From: Roseibium album
GTDB lineage: Bacteria > Pseudomonadota > Alphaproteobacteria > Rhizobiales > Stappiaceae
Length of the DNA: 64,000 nt
Assembly: GCF_001404515.1 (NCBI RefSeq)
Contig: NZ_CXWE01000005.1
Location: 558,001-622,000, forward strand
Reading direction: 5' to 3'
Position numbers and translations under genes: made by a program. This document shows, piece by piece, positions 26,777 to 36,520 of this stretch. Numbering within the stretch: the first letter of the stretch is position 1; each line of letters begins with the position of its first letter. Below the pieces are notes generated by a model that saw nothing but the letters and a program-made list of their open reading frames with translations, made no database searches and had not been told where the DNA came from.

Positions 26777-28630
26777 TCACGCCGGAACCACATCCGCCTT
26801 GAGAAATCCGCCGGACTGCCGGTGCCAGAGCTGGGCGTAAAGGCCGGTCTTGTCCGCAAGCAGTGTTTCGTGGGTTCCTTGCTGCACGATCCGGCCGTTA
26901 TCCATCACGATGAGACGGTCCATGGCTGCAATCGTCGACAGACGGTGTGCAATTGCAATGACAGTCTTGCCGGCCATCAGACTTTGCAGGTTGTCCTGAA
27001 TCGCGGCCTCGACTTCCGAATCAAGCGCTGAAGTTGCCTCGTCAAGCACAAGTATCGGCGCATTCTTCACCAGTACACGTGCAATTGCGATGCGCTGGCG
27101 CTGACCGCCAGACAGCTTGACACCTCGTTCGCCGACAAACGCGTCAAACCCCGTGCGTCCCTTCTTGTCTTCAAGCTGCTGAATGAAATCAAGGGCATGG
27201 GCCTTGCGGGCAGCGTCAACAAGGTCTGCATCACTGGCTGTGCTGCGCCCGTAAAGTATGTTTTCGCGTATTGACCTGTGCAGCAAGGAGGTATCCTGCG
27301 TCACCATACCGATTGATCGGCGAAGAGACTCCTGCGCGACGTTTCTCACGTCCTGACCGTCGATGATGACCCGGCCGGCTTCTAGGTCGAAAAACCGAAG
27401 CAACAAACTCACAAGCGTGGTCTTTCCCGCCCCCGACGGACCTACAAGACCAACTCGTTCGCCGGGCTCAATCGACAGATTGAGATGATCGATGACGCCG
27501 CCGTCCTTGCCGTAGTGGAAGCGGATGTTTTCAAATTTGATCGCACCCTGATCAACGCTGAGAGCCCTTGCATCCGGCAAATCGACAAGGGAAACAGGTT
27601 TGACGATTGTCTCCATGCTGTCCTGCAATGACCCGAAGTGCCGGAACAGTCCATTCAGCTGGTTGAACAGGCGATTGAGCAGGATGTTGAGCCTCAGGAT
27701 CAAGCTGAGTGCGAAGGCAACGTGACCGGTACTGATGTTTCCGTCCTGCCAGACATTCAGTGCCATTGCGGTGATCGAGACGATCATGACCCCGTTGATC
27801 AGTGACATGATCATCCGGATCGATGTCAGATACCGGGTAAACTGTCTCAGCTTCGCGGTAAAATTCTCAACCGCCCGCCTGGCTCCCTGGTTTTCCTCGC
27901 GCATGGAGCCAAACAGCTTCACCGACTGGATGTTGGTATATGTGTCCACAAGCCGGCCTGTGACCCCGGAATAACTGTGAGCCGTTTCTTTGGAGGCATT
28001 GCGGATTCGCGGGACGAAATACAAAGCCGTCACGGCAAAGCAGACGAGCCAAAGCGCAACGATTGCTCCCAGTCTGACGTCAAGCTCGGTGATCAGAACC
28101 AGTGTCGTGATTGCGTAGACAATGATGAACCAGACAACCTGCAAGAGATTGATCATGAAGTCACCGGCAGACATTCCGGACTGCATCACCTTTTGCGCCA
28201 GCCGTCCGGCAAGGTCGTCCTGGAAATAGCTCAGGCTCTGGCGCATGACCCGCTGATGAGATTGCCACCTGACAAGGTTGAAAAAGCCGGGAACGACTGC
28301 CTGCTCTTCAACCAGAGCCATCAGGGAATTGACGATCGTACGCAAGATCAGGACGACGAACACCATCCACAGCAACGTGCTGGCGTGATCGCTGAAGAAC
28401 GTTGCCCGGTTGCCGTTTTCCAGAAGATCCACGATCCTTCCGAGAAAATTGAAAACCGTGACTTCGACGAAGGCCGACGCTCCGCCGAGCACCAGCATCG
28501 CAATGAACGGCCAGCGGACCTGGCTGACGAAATAGAGCAGGAAGCGCACACCGCCGTGCGGCATACCCTTCTGTGGGGGGTCGCGAAACGGGTCGATCCA
28601 GGTTTCAAACAGATGAAATAGCGGGGACAC
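26777..28630 (-). CDS. MsbA-like ABC exporter half-transporter, 2
   Basis: 617 residues with a membrane domain at about 35-335 and an ATPase domain at about 370-600. Walker A is GPSGAGKTT, signature LSGGQRQRIAIAR, Walker B ILVLDEATSALDSE, and H-loop IAHRLST. It is clearly a paralogue of the exporter at 20123-21961: the N-terminus (WIDPFRDPPQ against LVDPFERTEL), the loop DLAGRLAQKVMQ and the C-terminal HQSGGFL/RQSGGFL line up. The two may form a heterodimer or be independent. The substrate is unknown. Confidence 0.93.
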   Translation of the reverse strand: MSPLFHLFETWIDPFRDPPQKGMPHGGVRFLLYFVSQVRWPFIAMLVLGGASAFVEVTVFNFLGRIVDLLENGNRATFFSDHASTLLWMVFVVLILRTIVNSLMALVEEQAVVPGFFNLVRWQSHQRVMRQSLSYFQDDLAGRLAQKVMQSGMSAGDFMINLLQVVWFIIVYAITTLVLITELDVRLGAIVALWLVCFAVTALYFVPRIRNASKETAHSYSGVTGRLVDTYTNIQSVKLFGSMREENQGARRAVENFTAKLRQFTRYLTSIRMIMSLINGVMIVSITAMALNVWQDGNISTGHVAFALSLILRLNILLNRLFNQLNGLFRHFGSLQDSMETIVKPVSLVDLPDARALSVDQGAIKFENIRFHYGKDGGVIDHLNLSIEPGERVGLVGPSGAGKTTLVSLLLRFFDLEAGRVIIDGQDVRNVAQESLRRSIGMVTQDTSLLHRSIRENILYGRSTASDADLVDAARKAHALDFIQQLEDKKGRTGFDAFVGERGVKLSGGQRQRIAIARVLVKNAPILVLDEATSALDSEVEAAIQDNLQSLMAGKTVIAIAHRLSTIAAMDRLIVMDNGRIVQQGTHETLLADKTGLYAQLWHRQSGGFLKADVVPA

Positions 28631-28790
28631 GGGGCGTCTCCAAAAGAACGGATACGAATCTGGTTGTTATTCTACGCGCCCTGAACAGGGCACGGTCAAA
28701 TAAATGCGCGTCATAGACATGCGCCGCACATGACAAATGCCGGGTAAACTGGTATCCACCGCGGCCTGCAAGTGCGAGTCATCCAAGCTT

Positions 28791-29261
28791 ATGCCACAAC
28801 TAGCCCTGTACCAGCCTGACATTCCGCAAAATACCGGCACGATCCTCAGGTTGGCTGCCTGCATGAGTGTCACGGTTCATCTGATCGAACCTGCCGGATT
28901 TCCAATCTCCGACAGTGCATTGAAGCGGGCCGGCATGGACTATCTGGAACGGGCAACGATGAGGCGGCACAGGAGTTTTGCGGATTTCGAGCTGTTCCGG
29001 CTGACGCAGAACAGGAGACTGATACTCCTGACAACGAAGTCGGAAACCTTTTATACGGACTTTCAGTACCGTTCCGAGGACATTCTCCTGATGGGACGCG
29101 AAAGCACGGGTGTTCCCGAAAGCGTGCACGAACTTGTCGATGCACGCCTGACAATTCCGATGGCCGAAGGAATGCGCTCGATCAATGTTGCCGTTTCGGC
29201 TGGCATGGCGCTCGGGGAAGCCTTGCGGCAGACCGGCACATTTCCTAAAAGCGCCTTCTGA
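28791..29261 (+). CDS. trmL: tRNA (cytidine(34)-2'-O)-methyltransferase TrmL
   Basis: 156 residues from the ATG at 28791. SPOUT-fold enzyme that methylates the wobble base ribose of certain leucine tRNAs. The knot motifs are [16 protein letters not shown] (about residues 98-113) and [26 protein letters not shown]. The N-terminus [21 protein letters not shown] is canonical. It is divergent from the ABC exporter gene and followed by hemF. Confidence 0.95.
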   Translation: MPQLALYQPDIPQNTGTILRLAACMSVTVHLIEPAGFPISDSALKRAGMDYLERATMRRHRSFADFELFRLTQNRRLILLTTKSETFYTDFQYRSEDILLMGRESTGVPESVHELVDARLTIPMAEGMRSINVAVSAGMALGEALRQTGTFPKSAF

Positions 29262-29308
29262 CATACGCACGTGTACAAGCGGTACATGAATCATCGAAGG
29301 CCGATCAC

Positions 29309-30235
29309 ATGAATGCACCTTCTCCGGAAAATCGCGGCGGTCCGATCCCCGACGGCATCGAAGACAAGAAACAGACTGCTCCGGCGTGGTTCCAGGAATT
29401 GCGAAACCGAATTTGCAAGGCATTCGAAGATCTCGAAGACGAGATCGGCTCGTTGTCCGGCCCGCTCGCAGACCAACCTGCCGGACGGTTCGAGCGCACC
29501 CCCTGGGAACGAACAGACAGTTCGGGGGCGAAGGGCGGCGGCGGCGTCATGTCGATGATGTATGGCCGTGTCTTCGAAAAGGTGGGGGTTCACGTATCAA
29601 CCGTGCATGGCGAGTTCTCGCCAGAATTCCGAGGCCAGATTCCAGGTGCTGCGGAGGATCCACGTTTCTGGGCCTCGGGCATCAGCCTGATTGCCCACCT
29701 GCACAATCCGCACATCCCGGCTGTCCACATGAACACGCGAATGGTCGTGACGACTCGTCAATGGTTTGGCGGCGGCGCTGATCTGACACCGGTTCTCGAT
29801 GCCCGGCGAACACAGGATGACCCCGATACGGTATCCTTTCACGAGGCAATGAAAGCGGCATGCGACGCACATGATGTTGCCGATTACGATCGCTACAAGG
29901 CATGGTGCGACGACTATTTCTTTTTGAAGCATCGCAATGAATCGCGCGGCATCGGCGGCATCTTCTATGACTACCTGCACAGCGGAGACTGGAACGCCGA
30001 CTTTGCCTTTACCAAATCAGTCGGCGAAGCATTTCTCGCCATCTATCCCGATCTGGTCCGGCGGAACTTTGAAAAGAACTGGTCGGAAGCGGAACGCGAG
30101 GAGCAATTGATCCGCCGCGGACGATATGTTGAATACAATCTGCTCTATGACAGAGGTACGATTTTCGGGCTCAAGACGGGCGGCAACGTCGCTTCCATCC
30201 TGTCTTCCATGCCCCCGGTCGTCAAATGGCCGTAG
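29309..30235 (+). CDS. hemF: Oxygen-dependent coproporphyrinogen III oxidase
   Basis: 308 residues, full length. It converts coproporphyrinogen III to protoporphyrinogen IX using oxygen. Signatures: [50 protein letters not shown] and [11 protein letters not shown], with [16 protein letters not shown] near the end. Its presence fits an aerobic lifestyle with bc1-based respiration. The tail-to-tail neighbour is the HD-GYP gene. Confidence 0.97.
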   Translation: MNAPSPENRGGPIPDGIEDKKQTAPAWFQELRNRICKAFEDLEDEIGSLSGPLADQPAGRFERTPWERTDSSGAKGGGGVMSMMYGRVFEKVGVHVSTVHGEFSPEFRGQIPGAAEDPRFWASGISLIAHLHNPHIPAVHMNTRMVVTTRQWFGGGADLTPVLDARRTQDDPDTVSFHEAMKAACDAHDVADYDRYKAWCDDYFFLKHRNESRGIGGIFYDYLHSGDWNADFAFTKSVGEAFLAIYPDLVRRNFEKNWSEAEREEQLIRRGRYVEYNLLYDRGTIFGLKTGGNVASILSSMPPVVKWP

Positions 30236-30253
30236 AATAGAGCCGACTGCAGT

Positions 30254-31348
30254 TCATGCAGCGGGCGCCTGGCGGGAAACACCTCCAAAGGCGCGTCCAA
30301 ACAGCATTTCCGCGAGATTGGCCACCATCTTCTGGTCCAGCTTCGGACCCATGTCTTTCAAGACAGACAAGGCGGTTCGCATGGGCATGCTTTCCTTGTA
30401 GGTCCGTTCTTCCGTCAACGCCGCAAAGATATCGCAAACGGTGATGAGGCGGACCTTTGGAATGATCCGATCAGCCTTCAGGCGGTTCGGATACCCGGAA
30501 CCGTCCAGAAATTCATGGTGCTGTATCGCCATCCGCTTGATGTCGGGCGAGACTTCAAGTCTGCTCTTCAAGATATCCCTTCCGAACATCGGATGTCGGT
30601 CAACAATGTCGCGTTCTTCCTTCGTGAGCTTGCCGGGCTTGTCGAGGATTGTCAGCGGGATGCGTGTCTTGCCCACATCATGGACAAGGCCACCGGCGAT
30701 CACTTCCTTGCAGTCTTCTTCGCTCCAGCCCAGATGCTTGGCGAGCATCCCGGCCAGTCCGGCAACCTGCAGGGAATGGCAATAGGTGGCACTGTGATGC
30801 GTTCCCACGGCATTGAGCCAGCAGGACAACCCATCCTTGGTCAGAGCTGTCAACATTTCCTCTGCGCTTTCATTCATCAGATTGATGCGGACCTTCGCGC
30901 CTTCCACCGTCGAAAAACAGAGACTTTCCAGGAACGAATTGCTCTTGTTGTAGGCTTCTGCGGTTTGCGTGGGCGTATTTCTCGGCAAGGCCTCGAGAAT
31001 ATCTGTTTCAACGAGTGTCTTGACGCGCTTCAGGAGCAGCGCAAACGGCGCATCCCGTTCAAGCGTTTCGGTGTTGCCCAGCGCGGATGCCTGAATGACC
31101 TCCCTGCGCACTTTATGGGAGACCAGGCAAATGACAGGAATGGTCGCAATACTGTTCCAGGATGCTTTCAGGGCCGTCAGGCCTGCGTTGGTTGCTTCCA
31201 GCAATTCGACTACAGCAAGTTTGGCATCGCCAACCGTGTCCGGTGACACCTTGTCCATATCGATCAGCCGCGAGGGAAAAAAGAAAGGAAGTTTTCTGAC
31301 CGGTGAATCCAGCGGAAGTGGTCCGTCTGAAATAAGAACAATTTGCAT
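30254..31348 (-). CDS. HD-GYP domain c-di-GMP phosphodiesterase
   Basis: 364 residues from the ATG at 31348. Residues 1-140 resemble a receiver-like fold but without a clear phospho-acceptor Asp pattern. The HD-GYP domain runs from about 175 to 350: HSLQVAGLAGMLAKHLGW, then AGGLVHDVGKTRIPL (metal-binding HD), HPMFGRDIL, and HHEFLDGSGYPNRL with the GYP motif kept. Metal ligands appear complete, so it should hydrolyse c-di-GMP. Together with the GGDEF protein at 22795 it points to c-di-GMP turnover in this region. Confidence 0.93.
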   Translation of the reverse strand: MQIVLISDGPLPLDSPVRKLPFFFPSRLIDMDKVSPDTVGDAKLAVVELLEATNAGLTALKASWNSIATIPVICLVSHKVRREVIQASALGNTETLERDAPFALLLKRVKTLVETDILEALPRNTPTQTAEAYNKSNSFLESLCFSTVEGAKVRINLMNESAEEMLTALTKDGLSCWLNAVGTHHSATYCHSLQVAGLAGMLAKHLGWSEEDCKEVIAGGLVHDVGKTRIPLTILDKPGKLTKEERDIVDRHPMFGRDILKSRLEVSPDIKRMAIQHHEFLDGSGYPNRLKADRIIPKVRLITVCDIFAALTEERTYKESMPMRTALSVLKDMGPKLDQKMVANLAEMLFGRAFGGVSRQAPAA

Positions 31349-31455
31349 AGATTGTATAGTCCGCGCCCTCAATCCAAAATAGTGACTTAATACCCACTGC
31401 ACTTACCTTGGGGAAAATCACTCGATATATTGACGCTATTACTTTTAAAAAAACA

Positions 31456-32700
31456 CTAAGATTCAGGACGCGAATGCTCAAGTAGTTGTTGACGTGTCAA
31501 CGTAAAACCACTCGTTATCCATTCGCTTTCAAGGTGCTTGAGAAGTTTCCCCAACGCAGGTCCCGGTTTATGACCCGATGCGATCAGGTCCGCCCCCTTT
31601 ATGGGGAACTCCGGAACCGCTTGATGCCTGACCGCCGAGAGCATGTTTGAAAAGGCACCGCGGTCTGCTGAATTCCGGGCAATACGCCCGGACCAGATGG
31701 CGAGCAATCCGTCCACCGTTGCCTGTTTGCCGAATTCATATGTCAAGGCAGCCGCTTCCGGGAAAGCTTCTGAATTTCTTAGTTTTTTCATCACTGCCCA
31801 CGCCGTTTGCATGCGTTTGCGTTCCGCATTGGAAAGGCGCAGCCGGTCACAGATACGTTCCAGATCCTCCCGAACAAAACCTGCAAGCACAACAAGCCCG
31901 AGCTCCGGGTCGCGGGTCTCGCGGGCGACCTCGTCAAGCAGTCGCAAGGCTTCGTAGTCTTCAATTCGCGCCAGCCCACCGGTCGCGATTTCCCAAAGAC
32001 CACAATCATTCATCATCTTGAGGGCATAGGCGGCAAGAGGAGCGCTCAGGAGGCGCCGCATTTCGTGCCCTATCCGTTCGGCCGACAACTGGCGCAGGCC
32101 ATCCCTGTGCCGCAGACAGGCGCCCAGTCCTTCCCGATCCAGTTCACCCTTTCCATATGCTGCAAAGATACGAAAGAACCTCAGGATACGAAGATAGTCT
32201 TCCCGGATGCGGGCATCCGGATCGCCGATAAAGCGAACCCGTCTTGCAAGGCAGTCCTCCAGTCCACCAAGTGGATCGTGCAGGTGGCCGTGCCGGTCCG
32301 CATAAAGCGCATTCATCGTGAAATCGCGGCGCCGGGCATCTTTCTCCCAGTCTCGGCCGAACACGACCCGCGCTTGTCTTCCATAGGTTTCCACATCCTC
32401 GCGCAAGGTCGTCACTTCGTAGGGAAATCCGCCGCTGATGATCGTGATCGTGCCATGATCGATCCCGGTTCCGATCGGTTTGAGACCGGCATCCTGCGCA
32501 CGCTTCATGACAATTTCCGGCCGCGCCGTCGTTGCGATATCAACATCGGGAACCGGATAGCCGAGAAGGGTGTTGCGGATCGCGCCACCGACAGTTCTCG
32601 CCTCGTCTCCCTCCTGCTCTACCGCGGAGAACACGGCCTGAATGCCAGGAGCGCGCAACCAGTCGGATTCGCGAAGCCTATCATCGACATTGAGCGACAT
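31456..32700 (-). CDS. cca: CCA tRNA nucleotidyltransferase
   Basis: 414 residues. It adds or repairs the CCA end of tRNA. Class II nucleotidyltransferase motifs: VGGAIRNTLLGYPVPDVDIATTARPE (catalytic Asp pair), RRRDFTMNALYAD, IREDYLRILRFFRI. The usual GG-x-V-R-D appears as GGAIRN, common in alphaproteobacteria. No HD domain follows. It is the last gene of the DUF1285-NUDIX-DUF6111-cca group, with a three-base gap to DUF6111. Confidence 0.96.
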   Translation of the reverse strand: MSLNVDDRLRESDWLRAPGIQAVFSAVEQEGDEARTVGGAIRNTLLGYPVPDVDIATTARPEIVMKRAQDAGLKPIGTGIDHGTITIISGGFPYEVTTLREDVETYGRQARVVFGRDWEKDARRRDFTMNALYADRHGHLHDPLGGLEDCLARRVRFIGDPDARIREDYLRILRFFRIFAAYGKGELDREGLGACLRHRDGLRQLSAERIGHEMRRLLSAPLAAYALKMMNDCGLWEIATGGLARIEDYEALRLLDEVARETRDPELGLVVLAGFVREDLERICDRLRLSNAERKRMQTAWAVMKKLRNSEAFPEAAALTYEFGKQATVDGLLAIWSGRIARNSADRGAFSNMLSAVRHQAVPEFPIKGADLIASGHKPGPALGKLLKHLESEWITSGFTLTRQQLLEHSRPES

Positions 32701-32703
32701 TGC

Positions 32704-32964
32704 CTACTCGAAACCACCGGGCACGAAGACGCCGTCCTTCATTTGCGTCGGTCGGTAGTCGGTGCCTTCCGGACCTCGGTTAAAGGTAGACATGACCAAA
32801 AACCCCACGATGACGAAGACAAGGCCCGTCACCGTGAGCCAGGCCAGTGGACCCTTTGCCCAACGATCCGGATGCTGACTCCTTTTGGTGAGCCACAACC
32901 AGAGTGCGTAACAGAAAAAGGGAAGTAAAAACAGGATCAGATGTGTCAGTGCAACACGCAACAT
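32704..32964 (-). CDS. DUF6111 family membrane protein
   Basis: 86 residues with two membrane helices (about 5-25 and 42-60) and a conserved tail YRPTQMKDGVFVPGGFE. Its start overlaps the stop of the NUDIX gene by one base (TGATG), and its stop lies three bases before cca. The position between NUDIX and cca is a conserved Rhizobiales arrangement. Function unknown. Confidence 0.9.
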   Translation of the reverse strand: MLRVALTHLILFLLPFFCYALWLWLTKRSQHPDRWAKGPLAWLTVTGLVFVIVGFLVMSTFNRGPEGTDYRPTQMKDGVFVPGGFE

Positions 32965-33614
32965 CAGCTATAGACCGTTTCGTAAAAGGATCGGATGATT
33001 CCGGCAGTAACACCCCAGATATACCGTTCACCGAAGGGCATGGCGTAAAAATATCGTCGTTTCCCCTGCCATTCCCGGCTCAGCTTCTGATGATTGGCAG
33101 GGTCCATCAGAAAATTCAACGGCACTTCAAAGACATCCTCGACTTCATCGGGGTTGGGATGAAATGGTTCCGCGTCCCGGATGGCGCCGATTACCGGAAC
33201 CACGCGATACCCCGAACCGGTCAGATATGGCGCAAGATTCCCGAGCGGTTCAACCTGACTGGGCGAAAGCCCGATCTCCTCATCCGCTTCTCTGAGGGCT
33301 GCCTCCACGGGACCATTGTCCGTCGGATCGATTTTCCCGCCCGGAAAAGCGACTTGTCCTGCATGTGACTTGAGATGGCCCGTACGCTGCGTCAGGACGA
33401 CGCTCGGCCCCTCACCGCGTTGCAAGATACCGATGAGGACCGCAGCGTCTCTGGGCGGCCCTTCCCACCTTGCATAGGGTGGAAGATCAGGGTTGAGCAC
33501 ATGATCGCCGGTTTCCAGTCGCCTCTTCTCCCGCTCTGCTACCGCCAACCGGTCGCGAAGGATATCGGTCCAGTCTTCGTCCAAAATTGCCCGTCCTGTC
33601 TGCATTGACGTCAT
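32964..33614 (-). CDS. NUDIX hydrolase, CoA pyrophosphatase type
   Basis: 216 residues. The NUDIX box is GGKIDPTDNGPVEAALREADEEIGL split over about residues 93-117 (Gly-x5-Glu-x7-Arg-Glu-x-x-Glu-Glu pattern). The upstream VVLTQRTGHLKSHAGQVAFPGG is characteristic of the CoA/NudL group that cleaves coenzyme A to 4'-phosphopantetheine and 3',5'-ADP. Translationally coupled to DUF6111 and cca. Confidence 0.93.
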   Translation of the reverse strand: MTSMQTGRAILDEDWTDILRDRLAVAEREKRRLETGDHVLNPDLPPYARWEGPPRDAAVLIGILQRGEGPSVVLTQRTGHLKSHAGQVAFPGGKIDPTDNGPVEAALREADEEIGLSPSQVEPLGNLAPYLTGSGYRVVPVIGAIRDAEPFHPNPDEVEDVFEVPLNFLMDPANHQKLSREWQGKRRYFYAMPFGERYIWGVTAGIIRSFYETVYS

Positions 33615-33668
33615 TCAGCCTGCCGCTCGGTCTCGAGCCTTGCGCGAACTATCAAGTTGGTCTCCGTT

Positions 33669-34268
33669 CTAAACCAGCAATTCGGCGTCGATGGCATAGA
33701 ATTGCCCTCCGCTCCAGATTCCCATTTGCGCAGCGTTCGAACCATCGCGTTCAATGATCATGTCGGCAAGCTGATACATCAGGGCGCGGGTAAACAGTGC
33801 TTCTATCCTGCCTCTCACGAGAACATAGGGTTTCAATCCGCCGCTGTCCGGTTCTTTTTCAAATCGTAACGGGTGTTCGGCACCGACTTTGACCAGATCA
33901 CCGAGATTTGTCCGCAGTGTCAGCTCCTGCTGCGAGCCTTCGCCAGCGACCGCCATTTCGACCGCCAGAAGAGGAGCGTCGTCCACCGTGATGCCGATCT
34001 TCTCGACCGGGGTCACCAGGTAGTGCTTGCCGTCTTCATCCTTGCGCAACACCGAGGCAAAGAGCTTGACGAGCGCGATGCGTCCAATGGGTGACCCGAG
34101 GTAGTACCAGGTTCCGTCACGCGCGATCCTCATGTCGAGATCCCCGCAAAACTCAGGATTCCACTTGTCGACAGGTGGTGGTGTCTTGTCTTTGGAGTCG
34201 GCCCGGCTCATCAGGGCCTTCAGGCCATCCGGCATTGTTTTTCCCATGGGTGCGAATCCGTCGGGCAT
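33669..34268 (-). CDS. DUF1285 domain protein
   Basis: 199 residues. DUF1285 signature elements: FCGDLDMRIARDGTWYYLGSPIGRIALVKLFASVLRKDEDG, then VGAEHPLRF and YVLVRGRIEALFTRALMYQLADM. The family has a solved fold (BaeR-like, beta-rich) but no assigned function. It precedes the NUDIX gene by 54 bp on the same strand and is probably the first gene of that operon. It is divergent from the MoxR operon with about 270 bp between them. Confidence 0.9.
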   Translation of the reverse strand: MPDGFAPMGKTMPDGLKALMSRADSKDKTPPPVDKWNPEFCGDLDMRIARDGTWYYLGSPIGRIALVKLFASVLRKDEDGKHYLVTPVEKIGITVDDAPLLAVEMAVAGEGSQQELTLRTNLGDLVKVGAEHPLRFEKEPDSGGLKPYVLVRGRIEALFTRALMYQLADMIIERDGSNAAQMGIWSGGQFYAIDAELLV

Positions 34269-34541
34269 AGGTTTTGAATTCCTTCAACAACTTATTCGAG
34301 GCCTCGGAAAATTTGCCAAGTCCGTGCCTCATCAGTCCGTTTTACTCATGACGGCAACACCAACAGGCCCCGTCTTTTCCCCAATCCGTGGAAAGAATAT
34401 TGGCCCTTTCCACTGTATGGCGCACAATTGCGCCTTATCTAGAGAATTATATGGTGTCAGACTGCATGAGTCGCAGCAACCAAGGACAATGCCCAGGCGC
34501 CTGCCCATGCGTCGGGAACGACAAAACGGGAAAGGTGATTC

Positions 34542-35561
34542 ATGAGTGTTCTTTCTCCCTCCAGCCCCAGCGACGAAGACCTCGCTGCTGTTGCCGAAAA
34601 CGCAGAGCGCGCTGTCGCCCGCATCAGTGATGCAAAGACCGATATCGCCCGCGTCATTTTCGGTCAGGAGACGGTTGTCGAACAGTCACTGGTGACGATC
34701 CTGGCCGGCGGCCACGGTCTTCTGGTGGGTGTTCCCGGACTGGCGAAGACGAAACTCGTCGAAACACTCGGTACCGTCCTGGGGCTTGATGCAAGACGCA
34801 TCCAGTTCACGCCGGACCTGATGCCATCCGATATTCTGGGGGCTGAAGTCATGGAACAGAGCGCCGATGGCGGCCGTTCCTTCCGATTCATACCGGGACC
34901 CGTGTTTTCGCAGCTTCTGATGGCCGATGAAATCAACCGCGCGAGCCCGCGAACGCAGTCCGCTCTTTTGCAGGCAATGCAGGAATATCACATCACCGTC
35001 GCAGGCCATCCGCACGACCTGCCGCGCCCGTTCCATGTTCTCGCAACTCAGAACCCGCTCGAGCAGGAAGGAACCTATCCCCTGCCCGAAGCTCAGCTTG
35101 ACCGCTTCCTGATGCAGATAGACGTGCATTATCCCGACCTTGAAGCCGAGCGCCGCATTCTTCTGGAAACGACAGGTGCGGAACAGGCCGAAGCCCAGGT
35201 CGCGATGAAGGCCGAAGAACTGATGGACTATCAGCAATTGGTACGCCGCATGCCGGTTGGCGAATCCGTGGTCGAAGCAATCCTGAAACTCGTTCGCTCG
35301 GCCCGTCCGGACGAAGGCTCGGCTACCGGGGATGTCACCAAGCTGATCGCCTGGGGTCCGGGTCCGCGCGCAAGTCAGGCCCTCATGTTGACGGTACGTG
35401 CCCGCGCGTTGGTCGACGGGCGCCTCGCACCTTCGATTGACGATGTGCTTGCACTTGCGGAACCCGTATTGCAGCATCGAATGGCGTTGACATTTGCTGC
35501 CAGGGCTGACGGTCATACTGTGAGAGACGTCGTTCAGCGCGTCAAAGAGACAATCGCCTGA
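34542..35561 (+). CDS. MoxR-family AAA+ ATPase
   Basis: 339 residues. AAA_3 core: Walker A GVPGLAKTKLVETLG (about residues 63-77), FIPGPVFSQLLMADEINRASPRTQSALLQAMQE split around Walker B (about 122-150), sensor ATQNPLEQEGTYPLPEAQLDRFLM, and a C-terminal lid domain. MoxR ATPases act as chaperones for partners with von Willebrand A domains. The genes that follow (DUF58, BatA/DUF4159, vWA-like) form the usual operon. Confidence 0.95.
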   Translation: MSVLSPSSPSDEDLAAVAENAERAVARISDAKTDIARVIFGQETVVEQSLVTILAGGHGLLVGVPGLAKTKLVETLGTVLGLDARRIQFTPDLMPSDILGAEVMEQSADGGRSFRFIPGPVFSQLLMADEINRASPRTQSALLQAMQEYHITVAGHPHDLPRPFHVLATQNPLEQEGTYPLPEAQLDRFLMQIDVHYPDLEAERRILLETTGAEQAEAQVAMKAEELMDYQQLVRRMPVGESVVEAILKLVRSARPDEGSATGDVTKLIAWGPGPRASQALMLTVRARALVDGRLAPSIDDVLALAEPVLQHRMALTFAARADGHTVRDVVQRVKETIA

Positions 35562-35592
35562 ATTCAAGTCTTTCGCAGGAGCCCGACGGTAT

Positions 35593-36516
35593 ATGGACCC
35601 CAGGAACACAACGGCAGGCATTGATCAGAATACTTGGCCGAACGTCATCGGCGAGGCAAGATCAGTTGCGGATGCGCTGCCGGATCTCCTGGTCGAAGCC
35701 AGCCATGTCGCCAGCTCGATCATCGCTGGCTGGCATGGTCGGCGCAGGGCCGGTCCGGGCGAGAGTTTCTGGCAATTCCGTCCATTCAACATGGGTGAAC
35801 CGGCAAAACGCATCGACTGGCGGCGTTCCGCGCGCGACGACCATCTTTATGTCCGCGAGCGCGAATGGGAAGCCGCACATACCGTGTGGCTCTGGGCTGA
35901 TCTCTCGCCATCCATGGTGTTCCGGTCGCAATTGTCCGAAGTGACAAAGCGGGACCGCTCTATTGTCCTCATGCTCGCTCTCGCCGACATGCTGGCGGAA
36001 ACTGGAGAAAGGATCGGTCTGCCGGGCCTGACCCGCCCGTTTTCGGACCGGCGGGCGGCCGAACGCCTTGCAGATGCCCTGGCACATCTTTCGAAACCCG
36101 TCGCCTTGCCGGATACGATTTCCGTGAAAAGATTTGCGGACGTGGTGCTGGTCTCCGATTTCCTCGACCCGCTGGAGGAGATTGCGGCATGGGTCGCCCG
36201 GGTCGCGAGCACAGGTGCCAAGGGTCACCTCGTGCAGGTTCTCGATCCGATCGAGGAGACATTTCCGTTCGATGGTCGCATCGAATTCACCGACCCAGAA
36301 CTGGGCACGCGAATAACCGCCGGCCGTGCGGAAAACTGGCAGGAGGACTATCACAACAAGCTGGAAGCTCACCGTGCCGAGGTCAGGGACATGGCGCGCC
36401 GCGCCGGATGGACCTACGTGCTGCATCATACTGACCGCCCGGCCTCCGAACCGCTTCTCGTTTTGCACAGTGCACTTTCAGGGGCACTCGATGTCATGAA
36501 CAAGGGAGGCCTCTGA
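35593..36516 (+). CDS. DUF58 domain protein
   Basis: 307 residues. Family signature: GPGESFWQFRPFNMGEPAKRIDWRRSAR followed by DHLYVREREWEAAH (about residues 55-100) and a degenerate vWA-like fold beginning VWLWADLSPSM, where the MIDAS Asp-x-Ser-x-Ser is kept as DLSPS. Soluble; no membrane helix. It lies between MoxR and a membrane BatA-type protein, with a 4-bp gap to the latter. Confidence 0.92.
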   Translation: MDPRNTTAGIDQNTWPNVIGEARSVADALPDLLVEASHVASSIIAGWHGRRRAGPGESFWQFRPFNMGEPAKRIDWRRSARDDHLYVREREWEAAHTVWLWADLSPSMVFRSQLSEVTKRDRSIVLMLALADMLAETGERIGLPGLTRPFSDRRAAERLADALAHLSKPVALPDTISVKRFADVVLVSDFLDPLEEIAAWVARVASTGAKGHLVQVLDPIEETFPFDGRIEFTDPELGTRITAGRAENWQEDYHNKLEAHRAEVRDMARRAGWTYVLHHTDRPASEPLLVLHSALSGALDVMNKGGL

Positions 36517-36520
36517 CCCG

